From positions 62,001 to 126,000 of the forward strand of contig PXRP01000014.1 of NCBI GenBank assembly GCA_003021655.1: DNA of 64,000 nucleotides, written 5' to 3'. Below are positions 17,025-25,875 of this stretch, piece by piece (within the stretch, counting starts at the first letter, position 1; each line of letters starts with the position of its first letter). Source of the DNA: Halobacteriales archaeon QS_4_69_31 (lineage in GTDB: Archaea; Halobacteriota; Halobacteria; Halobacteriales; Haloarculaceae). The notes under the pieces are model-generated. The model saw only the letters and a program-made list of their open reading frames with translations, searched no databases and was not told where the DNA came from. The translations under genes were made by a program, and so were the position numbers.

Positions 17025-17138
17025 GCCGTCGCTGTCGCTACGCAGGGCTGGCAAGCCGGCGCCGTCGCTGTCGCCACACGGGACTGTCAGGCCGGTTCCG
17101 GCAGGTCCGGCCACCGGGGACCGTCAGACCGGTTCCGG
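17025..17138. repeat. degenerate tandem repeat at the 3' end of the cox2 gene
   Basis: GCCGTCGCTGTCGC occurs at 17025 and again at 17061 (period 36). GGACTGTCAGGCCGGTTCCG (17081) and GGACCGTCAGACCGGTTCCG (17118) repeat with period 37. Together they read as about three diverged copies of one GC-rich unit. The rightmost copy contains the last codons and stop (17124-17126) of the leftward oxidase gene, so part of the coding end was duplicated into the spacer. Confidence 0.6.
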
Positions 17139-17659
17139 GGGGTTCGTCACGTTCGTCCGTCCGCGGTTGGCGTCGAGCCACTGTCGGTAGCGGTCCTCGC
17201 TCACGACGACGGCGGTTCCGTCCATCCGGGAGTGTCCCTCGCCGCAGAACTCGGTGCAGTACAGCCGGTAGGTTCCCGTCTCGGTCGGGCGGGTCCGTGC
17301 CGTCGTGGTCTGTCCCGGGAACGCGTCCTGTTTGACGCCGAACGCGGGGACCGAAAGCGAGTGGAGGACGTCGCTGGACTCCAGGCGCAGATACACGTCT
17401 GTCCCGTTGGGGACGACCAGCAGCGCCTGCGTGGTGACGTTCGCCGACGGGTGCCGCATCCGCCAGTTCCACTGGTAGGCGACTACGTCCACAGGACGGC
17501 GTCGTCGGGCACGTCCGCGTCGGCCGCTGGCCCAGCACCCGGGTCCGGACTGGCCGAGATGTACGGGCTCCCGAGCACGACGTACGTCGAAAGGCCGACG
17601 AACAGGAGGATGACCGCCGTCGCCGCCGTCCAGGTGATCTCAAGCGCCGAGTTGACCAT
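17124..17659 (-). pseudogene. cytochrome c oxidase subunit II, split by a frameshift
   Basis: Two adjacent frames together make a short, single-helix oxidase subunit II (~178 aa). The N-terminal part (17483-17659, 58 aa) has one membrane helix (WTAATAVILLFVGLSTYVVL) and ends DVPDDAVLWT-stop. The C-terminal part (17124-17492, 122 aa) begins VDVVAYQWNWRM and carries the full CuA set: VLHSLSVPAFGVKQDAFPG and YCTEFCGEGHSRM (Cys, Cys, Glu, His, Met). Joining needs one added base near 17493. The GTG at 17492 could reinitiate translation 10 nt before the upstream stop, so a two-chain protein is possible; otherwise it is a pseudogene or a sequencing error. No subunit I gene is nearby. Confidence 0.8.
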
Positions 17660-17735
17660 GCGGTCGCCGGTAGGGCCGGCCGCGGGAAATAACTGTGCCA
17701 CACAGTGACACAGCCCGGGGCAGTCGACGCGACCC

Positions 17736-17828
17736 GCCGGGACGGTTGGGTCCCGGGAAGCGTGGCCGAGTCCGCCGGGGCGGTCGCCGCTGTCTGCCGG
17801 GACGGTCGGGTCCCGGGGAGCGTGGCCG
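17736..17828. repeat. 33-bp direct repeat, 60-bp period
   Basis: 17736-17768 and 17796-17828 are identical except for two transitions (17747 T/C, 17758 A/G). They begin GCCGGGACGG and end GCGTGGCCG. They fill the spacer between the GIDE-protein gene and the oxidase gene. Confidence 0.7.
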
Positions 17829-17849
17829 CTCTCGGACCCGTATGCCGGC

Positions 17850-18632
17850 TCAGAGCCCGCTCACCACCACGACCGCGCCGCCGGCGACGACGAACGCGAG
17901 CCCGAGGAGGGTCATCGCGACGGCCCCGTTCCCGATCCGCCAGGCGGTGTCGCGCTCGGAGGTGTCCGAGACGACGAACGCCGGGAGGTCCTCGCCGTCC
18001 TCGATGACGGCGTCGACCAGCCGACTCCCCCACTCGGTGTCCAACCCCCGTCTCGCGGCGCCGTAGACGTAGACGTCCTCCCCGGGGTCGAGGCGGCGCT
18101 CGATGAACTTCTGGTCGTTGCCGTAGTCCAGTTCCGCGACCCCCAGGTCCACCGACCCGTCCTGCGGGTCGACGTCGTCGGTGGCAGCGACGTACCGTGC
18201 GACCCGGTCGGGCGGCCGGTCGCCGGCGTCGACGCGGATGGTGTGGTCCGCGAACCGGAGGTCGGCCCCCGCGGGTTCGACCCGCACCGCGCCGGTGTCG
18301 TCCTCGACCAGGAACGGAACGCCTCGCACCCCCTCGTCGATGGTCTTCCAGCGACTGTGTCTCCCGCTGGAGCGGTACTCCTGGGTCTCGTACTCGTAGA
18401 GGAGACACTCGGTGTCGGTAAACAGCGACCGTACCGGCTCGTGGTCGTCGGCCGGCCGCGCCCGGCCCTCGACCTCGACCGGCCCCGCCCGCGACGGGAG
18501 GTCCCGCACCGACACCGGGTCGTTCGTGAGGATGTGGTAGACCTTCCGGAACTCGCCGATGCCACGCCCGAGTATGAACAGGCCGACGACGAGGAACACG
18601 CCACCGACCGCCACCGCCACCACCGAAACCAT
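17850..18632 (-). CDS. GIDE-domain membrane protein
   Basis: 260 residues with an N-terminal helix (VAVGGVFLVVGLFILG), a large soluble domain and a C-terminal helix (AMTLLGLAFVVAGGAVVVV). The middle contains TDTECLLYEYETQEY, SRWKTIDEGVRGVPFLVED and GEDVYVYGAARR, which match the GIDE domain, a MULAN E3-ligase-like extracellular module without a RING finger in archaea. Function in haloarchaea is unknown. The ATG is divergent from ileS, 120 nt away. Confidence 0.75.
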   Translation of the reverse strand: MVSVVAVAVGGVFLVVGLFILGRGIGEFRKVYHILTNDPVSVRDLPSRAGPVEVEGRARPADDHEPVRSLFTDTECLLYEYETQEYRSSGRHSRWKTIDEGVRGVPFLVEDDTGAVRVEPAGADLRFADHTIRVDAGDRPPDRVARYVAATDDVDPQDGSVDLGVAELDYGNDQKFIERRLDPGEDVYVYGAARRGLDTEWGSRLVDAVIEDGEDLPAFVVSDTSERDTAWRIGNGAVAMTLLGLAFVVAGGAVVVVSGL

Positions 18633-18752
18633 ACGGGTCGTTCCGGTGACGCGGTCTAAAGCGTATCGCCGGACGGTCCGGCCGGCGGGTCGTTCGTCAG
18701 CCCCTCACACGCGACCGAAGTTTCCAAGAGTGTCGGCCGGAATCGTACTGGT

Positions 18753-21700
18753 ATGAGCACAGACGACGCCGACGCCGGCGATGCCGGCCGCGAGCGGTTC
18801 GGCGACGTACCGGACCAGTACGACCCCGACGCGGTCGAGGACCGCGTGTTCGACTACTGGGACGCCGTCGACGCCTACGAGCGGACCGTCGAGCACCGCG
18901 CCGACGGCGAGGACTACTTCTTCGTTGACGGCCCGCCCTACACCTCCGGGGCCGCCCACATGGGCACCACCTGGAACAAGGTCCTCAAGGACTGTTACAT
19001 CCGGTACCTCCGGATGCGGGGCTACGACGTGACCGACCGTCCGGGCTACGACATGCACGGGCTCCCCATCGAGACCCAGGTCGAGGAGAAACTCGGCTTC
19101 GAGAACAAGAAGGACATCCGGGAGTTCGGCGAGGAGGCGTTCATCAGGGAGTGCCGGGAGTTCGCCGACGAGCAACTGGAGGGGCTCCAGGCGGACTTCG
19201 AGTCCTTCGGCGTCTGGATGGACTGGTCGGACCCCTACAAGACGGTCACCCCCGAGTACATGGAGGCGGCGTGGTGGGGGTTCGAGAAGGCCCACGAGCG
19301 CGGCCTCGTCGAGCAGGGCCAGCGCTCTATCTCGCAGTGTCCGCGGTGTGAAACCGCCATCGCCAACAACGAGGTCGAGTACGAGGACGTCGAGGACCCC
19401 TCCATCTACGTCAGGTTCGACCTCCGTGACCGCGAGGGGAGTCTCGTCATCTGGACGACCACCCCCTGGACTATCCCCGCCAACACCTTCGTCGCCGTCG
19501 ACGGGGCGGGCAGCTACGTCGGCGTCGACGCCCGGAAGGGCGGCGAGACCGAGCGTCTCTACGTCGCCGAGGCGAAAGTCGAGGCGGTGCTCTCGGCCGG
19601 CCGCTACGAGGACTACGAGGTCGTCGAGGAACTGACCGGCGAGGACCTCGTCGGCTGGATCTACGAGCATCCTCTCCGCGAGGAGGTGCCGTCGACCCCG
19701 GACGGCGAGGGCGCGCTGGCGGTCTACACCGCCGACTACGTCGAGACCGACGGCGACGGGACGGGGCTGGTCCACTCCGCGCCCGGCCACGGCGAGGAGG
19801 ACTTCGAGCGCGGCCGGGAACTCGGCCTCGATGCCTTCTGTCCGGTCGGCGCCGACGGCGTCTACGACGACCGCGGCGGCGCCTACGCCGGCCAGTACGT
19901 CAAGGAGGCCGACCGCGCGGTCATCGACAACCTCCGGGACAACGGCGCGCTACTGGCCGAGGAGACGACCACCCACAGCTACGGCCACTGCTGGCGGTGT
20001 GATACGGGCATCGTCCAGATCGTCACCGACCAGTGGTTCATCACGGTCACCGACATCAAGGACGAACTGCTCGACACCATCGAGGACAGCGAGTGGTACC
20101 CCCAGTGGGCCCGGGACAACCGCTTTCGCGATTTCGTCGAGGACGCCCCCGACTGGAACGTCTCGCGCCAGCGCTACTGGGGTATCCCGATCCCAATCTG
20201 GATCCCCAGCGAGACGCGGAGCGCCGCGGACGGGTCGGGCGGCGACGGGCCGCGAGACCGGGACGGCGACGCAGTCGAGTGGTCGGGCGAGATGGACGAC
20301 GCCATCGTCGTCGGCGACCGCGAGGAACTCGCCGAGCGAGTCGACCAGGACATCGACCCCGAGACAGTGGACCTGCACAAGGGCACCGTCGACGACCTGA
20401 CCATCACCGAGGACGGCGTCGTCTACGAGCGCGTCCCCGACGTGTTCGACGTGTGGCTGGACTCGTCGGTCGCCACCTGGGGGACGCTCGACTTCCCGGA
20501 GGACGACAGCCGCTTCGAGGAGCTGTGGCCGGCCGACCTCATCATGGAGGCCCACGACCAGACCCGCGGGTGGTTCTGGTCGCAACTCGGGATGGGCACG
20601 GCCGCGCTCGGGGAGATCCCCTACGACGAGGTACTGATGCACGGCTACGCCAACATGCCCGACGGCCGCGGGATGTCCAAGTCAAAAGGCATCTTCGTCG
20701 ACCCCCACGAGGTCATCGACGAGCACGGCGTCGACCCGATGCGCCTGTTCCTCCTGTCGGTTACCGCCCAGGGCGAGGACATGAACTTCTCGTGGGAGGA
20801 GACCGCCGAGATGCAACGGCGGCTCAACATCCTCTGGAACGTGGCGCGGTTCCCGCTGCCGTACATGCGCACCGACGGCTTCTCGCCCGCCGAGACGACC
20901 CTCGACGACGTCGCCGACGACCTCGAACTCGTCGACGAGTGGGTGCTCTCGCGCCTCCAGAGCGTCGAGGCCGCGATGACCGACCACATGGACGAGTTCG
21001 AGAACGACGCGGCCGTCGACGAACTGCTGGAGTTCGTCGTCGAAGACGTCTCCCGCTTTTATGTCCAGGTCGTCCGCGAGCGCATGTGGGAGGAAGACGA
21101 CTCCCCGAGCAAGCGGGCCGCCTACGTCACCCTCTACACCGTCCTGGAGGAGGTGGCCGCGCTCTGTGCCCCCTTCACGCCCTTCGTGGCCGAGGAGGTG
21201 TACGGCGCCCTGACGGGCGAGGCCGGCCACCCGACGGTCCACATGTGCGACTGGCCCGAGCCCGAGCGACGGTGGCGCGACGCCGGCCTCGAATCGGACG
21301 TCGCGGTGGTCCGCGCCGTCGAGGAGGCGGGCTCGAACGCCCGCCAGCAGGCCGGGCGGAAACTGCGCTGGCCCGTCACACGGGTCGTCGTCGACGTCGA
21401 CGAGGCGGGCGAGGCCGGCGCCGACGTCGCCAGGACGGTCGCGCTCCGCGAGGACCTGCTGGCCGACCGGCTCAACGCCCGCGCCGTCGAGGTGGTCGAC
21501 CCCGGCGAAGAGTGGGGCGAACTCGCCTACTCCGCCGAGGCCGACATGAGCCTGCTCGGTCCCGCGTTCGGCGACCGGGCGGGCGAGGTCATGCAGGCGC
21601 TCAACGACGCCCGCGTCGACGAGCCCACCGTGGAGGCGCTGGCGGACGCGGCAGCCGACGCCCTCGGCGAGCCGGTCGAACTCGACCCGGAGATGGTCGA

Positions 21701-22076
21701 GTTCGTCCGCCACACGCCCGAGGGGGTGGCCGGCGCCCCGTTCCAGGCGCCCGACGGCGAGGGCGTCGTCTACGTGGATACCTCCCTCACGGAGGACATC
21801 GAGGCGGAGGGGTACGCCCGCGAGGTGGTCCGCCGCGTCCAGGAGATGCGCAAGGACCTGGACCTGGAGATGGACGCCGAGATCCGCCTGGAGTACGACG
21901 TCGACGACGAGCGGGTCGCGGACCTGGTCGGTCGCCACGAGGACCTGGTCCACGAGGAGGTCCGCGCCGTCGAGTCCGGCGCGGTGTCGGACGGCCACCG
22001 CAAGACCTGGGACGTTGAGGGCGTCGACGTCGAGATCGCCATCGAGGAGTTGGCGACGGCCGAGGCGTCGGACTAA
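18753..22076 (+). CDS. ileS: isoleucyl-tRNA synthetase
   Basis: A 1107-residue class I aminoacyl-tRNA synthetase that charges tRNA-Ile. Signatures are the HIGH motif as HMGT at residue 69 (PPYTSGAAHMGTTWNKVL), the KMSKS loop at ~641-645 (GRGMSKSKGIF), the zinc-type CxxC pairs (SQCPRCETAI; GHCWRCDTG), and LDSSVATWGTLDF. The CP1 editing domain lies between ~200 and 400. The anticodon-binding domain and an acidic C-terminus follow. There is an acidic Gly/Asp insert at ~485-510. It is a single-copy housekeeping gene with its own promoter. Confidence 0.97.
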   Translation: MSTDDADAGDAGRERFGDVPDQYDPDAVEDRVFDYWDAVDAYERTVEHRADGEDYFFVDGPPYTSGAAHMGTTWNKVLKDCYIRYLRMRGYDVTDRPGYDMHGLPIETQVEEKLGFENKKDIREFGEEAFIRECREFADEQLEGLQADFESFGVWMDWSDPYKTVTPEYMEAAWWGFEKAHERGLVEQGQRSISQCPRCETAIANNEVEYEDVEDPSIYVRFDLRDREGSLVIWTTTPWTIPANTFVAVDGAGSYVGVDARKGGETERLYVAEAKVEAVLSAGRYEDYEVVEELTGEDLVGWIYEHPLREEVPSTPDGEGALAVYTADYVETDGDGTGLVHSAPGHGEEDFERGRELGLDAFCPVGADGVYDDRGGAYAGQYVKEADRAVIDNLRDNGALLAEETTTHSYGHCWRCDTGIVQIVTDQWFITVTDIKDELLDTIEDSEWYPQWARDNRFRDFVEDAPDWNVSRQRYWGIPIPIWIPSETRSAADGSGGDGPRDRDGDAVEWSGEMDDAIVVGDREELAERVDQDIDPETVDLHKGTVDDLTITEDGVVYERVPDVFDVWLDSSVATWGTLDFPEDDSRFEELWPADLIMEAHDQTRGWFWSQLGMGTAALGEIPYDEVLMHGYANMPDGRGMSKSKGIFVDPHEVIDEHGVDPMRLFLLSVTAQGEDMNFSWEETAEMQRRLNILWNVARFPLPYMRTDGFSPAETTLDDVADDLELVDEWVLSRLQSVEAAMTDHMDEFENDAAVDELLEFVVEDVSRFYVQVVRERMWEEDDSPSKRAAYVTLYTVLEEVAALCAPFTPFVAEEVYGALTGEAGHPTVHMCDWPEPERRWRDAGLESDVAVVRAVEEAGSNARQQAGRKLRWPVTRVVVDVDEAGEAGADVARTVALREDLLADRLNARAVEVVDPGEEWGELAYSAEADMSLLGPAFGDRAGEVMQALNDARVDEPTVEALADAAADALGEPVELDPEMVEFVRHTPEGVAGAPFQAPDGEGVVYVDTSLTEDIEAEGYAREVVRRVQEMRKDLDLEMDAEIRLEYDVDDERVADLVGRHEDLVHEEVRAVESGAVSDGHRKTWDVEGVDVEIAIEELATAEASD

Positions 22077-22295
22077 CGCCGCCGTCCCGTCTCCGGTCCG
22101 GGCCGGACTGTGCGGTCCCGGGATACCGCGACCGGGAACGATGCGGGGTCGAACTGCTCGGGGCGCCGTGTAGGACGGTCGCCTGCCCACTCCCGGGTTC
22201 CCCGGCGCGTCCCCGGTCGGGACAGCCGTAATGGCCGCGAAAGCCGGCAACGGCTCCGCCGACCGTCAGCGCTTTTTCCGACGGCGGGAACTGTC

Positions 22296-22499
22296 GTGCC
22301 CATCTCGTGGGCCGGGGACTGCTACGACAAGCGGACGGTGTTGCTGGGCGGGCTGGCGGTGGCCGTCTACGCCGCGTTCCCGCTGGTCGGGTTCGCGGTG
22401 ACGCTCGTCCGGACGTGGGTCCCCATCTTCGCCGGTGTCGCGGCCTTCCTCGGCATCCTGACCGTCAACCACGGCCGGCGCGCACTCTCGGCCTGGTGA
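22296..22499 (+). CDS. small two-helix membrane protein, unknown
   Basis: A 67-residue frame beginning at GTG 22296 (VPISWAGDCYDKRT). It has two hydrophobic segments (VLLGGLAVAVYAAFPLVGFA and WVPIFAGVAAFLGILTV) and ends HGRRALSAW. The frame stays open upstream but that part is Arg/Ser-rich and unconvincing. It sits between ileS and the DUF457 gene, all rightward. I do not recognise a family. The balanced hydrophobic pattern argues for a real gene, but the start is uncertain. Confidence 0.45.
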   Translation: MPISWAGDCYDKRTVLLGGLAVAVYAAFPLVGFAVTLVRTWVPIFAGVAAFLGILTVNHGRRALSAW

Positions 22500-22546
22500 C
22501 CCGTCGAGCGAAGCACCTATTCGCGCCGGTCCCGTCGGCTCCGGTA

Positions 22547-23104
22547 ATGTGGCCCTGGGGACACCTCGCCGCGGGCTATCTTTTGTACTCGCTGTACGCA
22601 CGCGTCCGGACCGGCGGCCCGCCGCGGGACGGGCCGGCGCTCGTCGCGGCCGGGGCGACGCAGGTCCCGGACCTCGTGGACAAGCCCCTGGCCTGGTCGC
22701 TGTCGGTGTTGCCGACGGGCCGGTCGCTGGCCCACTCGTCGGTCGTGGCCGCCCTCGTCCTGCCGGTCGTCTGGGTCGCGGCCGCCCGGCGGGACGCCCG
22801 CCCGCTGGCGGTCGCGTTCGCCGTCGGGGTGGTCACCCACCAGGCCACCGACGCGCTCTACCCCGTCCTCGGGTTCGATTTCGCCGCGGTGACCTTCCTC
22901 GCGTGGCCGCTGCTGGAGTTGCCCGCCTACGAGGTCGAGGGGAGCTTCGCGGCCCACCTCGCGCTCGTCGAGCCGAGCCCCGCGTTCCTGTTCGAGGTGG
23001 GTCTGGTCGCGGTCGCGAGCGTCGTCTGGCACGTCGACGGCCACCCCGGGCTGTCGACCCTCCGGTCGCTTCCCGGCCGGCTCAGGGACGCCGCGTGGAG
23101 TTGA
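22547..23104 (+). CDS. membrane-bound metal-dependent hydrolase-like protein (DUF457/YdjM type)
   Basis: A 185-residue protein starting MWPWGHLAAGYLLYSLYAR. It has four to five membrane segments with the histidine and aspartate pattern of the YdjM/DUF457 family: GHLAAGYL, PDLVDKP, RSLAHSSVV and THQATDAL. The residues would coordinate a metal at the membrane face, although activity is unproven for the family. The ATG follows the small membrane gene by 47 nt. It is convergent with the MFS gene (6-nt gap). Confidence 0.8.
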   Translation: MWPWGHLAAGYLLYSLYARVRTGGPPRDGPALVAAGATQVPDLVDKPLAWSLSVLPTGRSLAHSSVVAALVLPVVWVAAARRDARPLAVAFAVGVVTHQATDALYPVLGFDFAAVTFLAWPLLELPAYEVEGSFAAHLALVEPSPAFLFEVGLVAVASVVWHVDGHPGLSTLRSLPGRLRDAAWS

Positions 23105-23110
23105 GGGCCG

Positions 23111-24286
23111 TCACTGCCGTGCGCCGGCGGGGACGATACCGGCGAAATAGCCCGCGACCAGCGCCGCGAGGACCACGGCGAGCGCGCCGGCGGACGTCCG
23201 GAAGATGAGGTCGAAGGGGACCGCGGCGTCCCGGAGGTCGCCGACGACCCACGAGCCGCCGGCCTGGACGAACATCACCGTCCCGGAGTAGGCGGCGTAG
23301 GCGCTGGCCCGGTGGCGGTCGGGGAGCGTCCCGAGGAGGTAGGTGTCGACCGCCGGGAAGAGGCTGTGAACGGCGTAGCCGACGACGAGGCTGACGGCGG
23401 CGACCGACAGGTAGCCGCCGGTCAGCGTCAGCGCGGCCAGCGACGCGGCGAACGTCGCCAGAATGGCGAGGATGTACGGCACCACGGGCAGGCGGTCGGC
23501 CAGCCGACCCGAGAAGAGGAACGCGGGGACGCCGGCCGCGAACGTCAGCGAGAGGACCTGCCGGGCGGCACCCGCCTCAAGCGCCTTCGCGGCGGTCAGA
23601 TACGAGACGTAGAAGTTGAACACGCCCTGCCAGACGAAGCCGGTCGCGCCGAGGAAGGCGACGCCGGCGGCGACGACCCGCCACTGGGTGCGGACGGCCC
23701 CGAACATGTCCCTGTCCTCGGTGCCGGCCTCCGGGAGGTCGGTCCGCCAGGCGGCGAGCGTGAACAGGACCGTCGCCGCGGCCACCGCGAGGGCCATCGC
23801 CCGGAAGGCGGTCTGCCAGGTGCCGACGCCGAGGGCGACGCTGACGAAAAGCGGCGCGCCGACCGCAGCCAGCTGGGCGCCGACGCCGTGGACGCCCAGC
23901 GCGAGGCCGACGCGGCCGGGGAACAGTTCGCTCACCAGGGGGTTGGCGGCGATGAAGTAGGCGCCGCCGGCGACGCCCATCAACAGCCCCGCGGCCTGGA
24001 GCGTGCGGATGTCGGGCGCGAACCCGGCCAGTCCCGTCGCGACGGCGAGTGTCGCGCCGGTCCCGCAGACGACGTAGTGGCGGGGGACCTTCGTGAGGAG
24101 GTAGCCGGTCGGGATCCGCGGGACGGCGCTGCCCACCCAGACGAGCGAGGCGAGCAGGCCCACGGCCGCGGCGTCGGCAGTCAGCGCGGCCCGGAGCGGC
24201 TCCAGTAGCGGCGCGAAGACGACCCGTCCGAGGTTGACGACGAAGACCATCCCGAACAGCGAGCCAAACAGCTGGCGGCGGGTCAC
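23111..24286 (-). CDS. major facilitator superfamily transporter
   Basis: 391 residues with about twelve predicted membrane helices. The first half includes GMVFVVNLGRVVFAPLLEPL and the loop 2-3 region (PRIPTGYLLTKVPRHYV); the second half repeats the fold from GVAFLGATGFVWQGVFNFYV. Substrate cannot be inferred. I chose the GTG at 24286 (VTRRQLFGSLFG), since the longer frame adds a Cys/Arg-rich stretch without membrane character. The 142-nt gap to the zinc-ribbon gene holds both divergent promoters. Confidence 0.85.
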   Translation of the reverse strand: MTRRQLFGSLFGMVFVVNLGRVVFAPLLEPLRAALTADAAAVGLLASLVWVGSAVPRIPTGYLLTKVPRHYVVCGTGATLAVATGLAGFAPDIRTLQAAGLLMGVAGGAYFIAANPLVSELFPGRVGLALGVHGVGAQLAAVGAPLFVSVALGVGTWQTAFRAMALAVAAATVLFTLAAWRTDLPEAGTEDRDMFGAVRTQWRVVAAGVAFLGATGFVWQGVFNFYVSYLTAAKALEAGAARQVLSLTFAAGVPAFLFSGRLADRLPVVPYILAILATFAASLAALTLTGGYLSVAAVSLVVGYAVHSLFPAVDTYLLGTLPDRHRASAYAAYSGTVMFVQAGGSWVVGDLRDAAVPFDLIFRTSAGALAVVLAALVAGYFAGIVPAGARQ

Positions 24287-24428
24287 AGTGGCGGGTTCGT
24301 GTCCCCGGACACAAGCGTTGCGAAACCGGTCGCACCGGCCGGTTGACCGCCCGTCCGCCAGCCCCGCCGACACGAGCGGGGGGCGCGAGCACCACCGGAT
24401 TTTTCACAGTCGGTGGTCTACCCCCTCC

Positions 24429-24599
24429 ATGGATTCGGTACGGCAGGGCCTCCGCTCGGGAGATATCGAGAAAGACGTCTACGAGCGACTCGCCTGTGCG
24501 GAGTGTGGGGAAGAGCTCACGACCGTGAACGACCCCGACGAGATCGGCTCGGTCCGCGCCTGTCCGGAGTGTGGCCAGCAGTGGAAGAAAGTCGGGTGA
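24429..24599 (+). CDS. HVO_0758-type 56-aa zinc ribbon protein
   Basis: A 56-residue protein starting MDSVRQGLRSGDIEKDVYER, with two CxxC knuckles (LACAECGEEL and RACPECGQQW) separated by TTVNDPDEIGSV. This matches the small haloarchaeal zinc-finger family typified by HVO_0758 in length and spacing. Such microproteins are abundant in haloarchaea; function here is unknown. A TATA-like ATTTTTCACA lies about 25 bp before the ATG. Its stop is 1 nt from the convergent aldo/keto reductase stop. Confidence 0.85.
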   Translation: MDSVRQGLRSGDIEKDVYERLACAECGEELTTVNDPDEIGSVRACPECGQQWKKVG

Positions 24600-24600
24600 C

Positions 24601-25689
24601 TCACTCGAAGACCGCGTCGAACGCGTCGGCACCCAGCGGCGGGTAAGTCCCCGCGGCGACGTTCTCGGCGACGTGGGCCGGCGACCCCATCCCGACCAGC
24701 GCACACGTGACGCCGGGCGCGCTCCGGGCGAAGTTGATCGCCCGCTGGGCGCTCGTCTCGCCCCCGACCTGCTCTGCGACCGCCGGCGGGAGCCCCTCGG
24801 CGAGGCGTCCCTGGGCGAGCGACGCGCTGGCGAACACGTCCAGGCCCGCCTCCTGTGCGAACCACAGCACCGACTGTGGCCCCTCGGGGCCCGCCTGTGA
24901 CGCGACGGTGAAGGCGTCGGCCATCGCGACGTTGAACGGCAACTGGACCGCCCGGAAGTGCGTCGCTGCGGTGCCGGCGGCCTCGGCGGCCGCGCGTGCC
25001 CGCGAGACGATTTCGGACAGCGAGAGGTATTTCTCGTGGTCGGCGGGCACACGGAAGGCGTCCCAGGTCGCGACGCCGTACTGGGCGAGGTCGCCCGCCG
25101 CCGCGCGCTCCTCCAGCCGGGTGAACGTCGCCTCCAGCCGGTCGTAGACCGCCTCCCGCGGGCGGTCGGTGAGCTGTGTCTCGGGGTTGTGGACGTAGTA
25201 ACAGTCGACGGTGTCGAGCCCGAGGTTCGACAGCGACCGGTCGAGCTGGTCGTCGATGTACTCGGGCGCGATGCAGTGCTGGCCGGCGACCAGCTCCGCC
25301 GCCGCGACGAGGCCGGGCTCGACGTAGTGCTCGTGGACCCACCGTCCCGGGTCGGCAGGGCGCTCGCCGTCGAACGGGACGAACCCGCCTTTCGTCGCGA
25401 CGACGACCGCCTCGCGGTCGACGTCGGCGTCTTCAATGGCGCGCCCGACGACCCGCTCGCTGCGCTGGTGGCGGTAGTTGATAGCCGTGTCGAGGACGTT
25501 GATCCCCGACTCCAGCGCGTCGACGAGCGCCTCGTGGTAGGCGTCGTCGGCCGCGTCGGTCGGGTCCCCGAGGTACGTGCCCGCGCCGATGCTGGAGACG
25601 ACGCCCTCGCCGAACCGCCGGAAGTAGGTCCGCGCGAACTCGTCGCCGAACGCGTCGCGGTACGCCCAGGTGCCCTCGCTCGTTGCCAT
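24601..25689 (-). CDS. aldo/keto reductase
   Basis: A 362-residue (beta/alpha)8 NAD(P)H-dependent oxidoreductase. The catalytic tetrad is recognisable: Asp and Tyr in NVLDTAINYRHQRSE, Lys in VVVATKGGF and His in DCYYVHNPET. The C-terminal cofactor-binding part contains SAQRAINFARSAPGVTCALVGMG. An insert between ~185 and 235 lengthens it over typical AKRs (~320). The ATG at 25689 gives MATSEGTWAY; the longer frame is Arg/Pro-rich. Substrate unknown. Confidence 0.9.
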   Translation of the reverse strand: MATSEGTWAYRDAFGDEFARTYFRRFGEGVVSSIGAGTYLGDPTDAADDAYHEALVDALESGINVLDTAINYRHQRSERVVGRAIEDADVDREAVVVATKGGFVPFDGERPADPGRWVHEHYVEPGLVAAAELVAGQHCIAPEYIDDQLDRSLSNLGLDTVDCYYVHNPETQLTDRPREAVYDRLEATFTRLEERAAAGDLAQYGVATWDAFRVPADHEKYLSLSEIVSRARAAAEAAGTAATHFRAVQLPFNVAMADAFTVASQAGPEGPQSVLWFAQEAGLDVFASASLAQGRLAEGLPPAVAEQVGGETSAQRAINFARSAPGVTCALVGMGSPAHVAENVAAGTYPPLGADAFDAVFE

Positions 25690-25807
25690 ACACACACTGG
25701 GTGGCCGCGACAAAAAACGCTCCCGGACAGGACGGCGGCGGGCAGAGACGGGCGGATCTCGCCACCGTCGCCGGAAACCGGGTGGAAGCCCCGAGCGCCT
25801 CACACCT

Positions 25808-25869
25808 CCGGCGACCGGGGCTCGGACCGCGAGCGCCGCCGGCGACTCGGGCCCGGACCGCGAGCGACA
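25808..25869. repeat. imperfect tandem repeat downstream of the DHH gene
   Basis: CCGGCGACCGGGGCTCGGACCG at 25808 recurs at 25839 as CCGGCGACTCGGGCCCGGACCG (period 31, both followed by CGAGCG). It ends a few bases beyond the stop of the leftward DHH gene (25876). Confidence 0.55.
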
Positions 25870-25875
25870 GGCGGT

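Noticed and set aside
16944-17114. N-terminal extension of the Cdc6 gene
   Set aside because: It runs through the degenerate tandem repeats and is not conserved-looking. The ATG at 16943 starts the family region.
20033-22018. 661-codon frame inside ileS
   Set aside because: It is a +2 shadow of ileS with Arg/Gly composition and no recognisable motifs.
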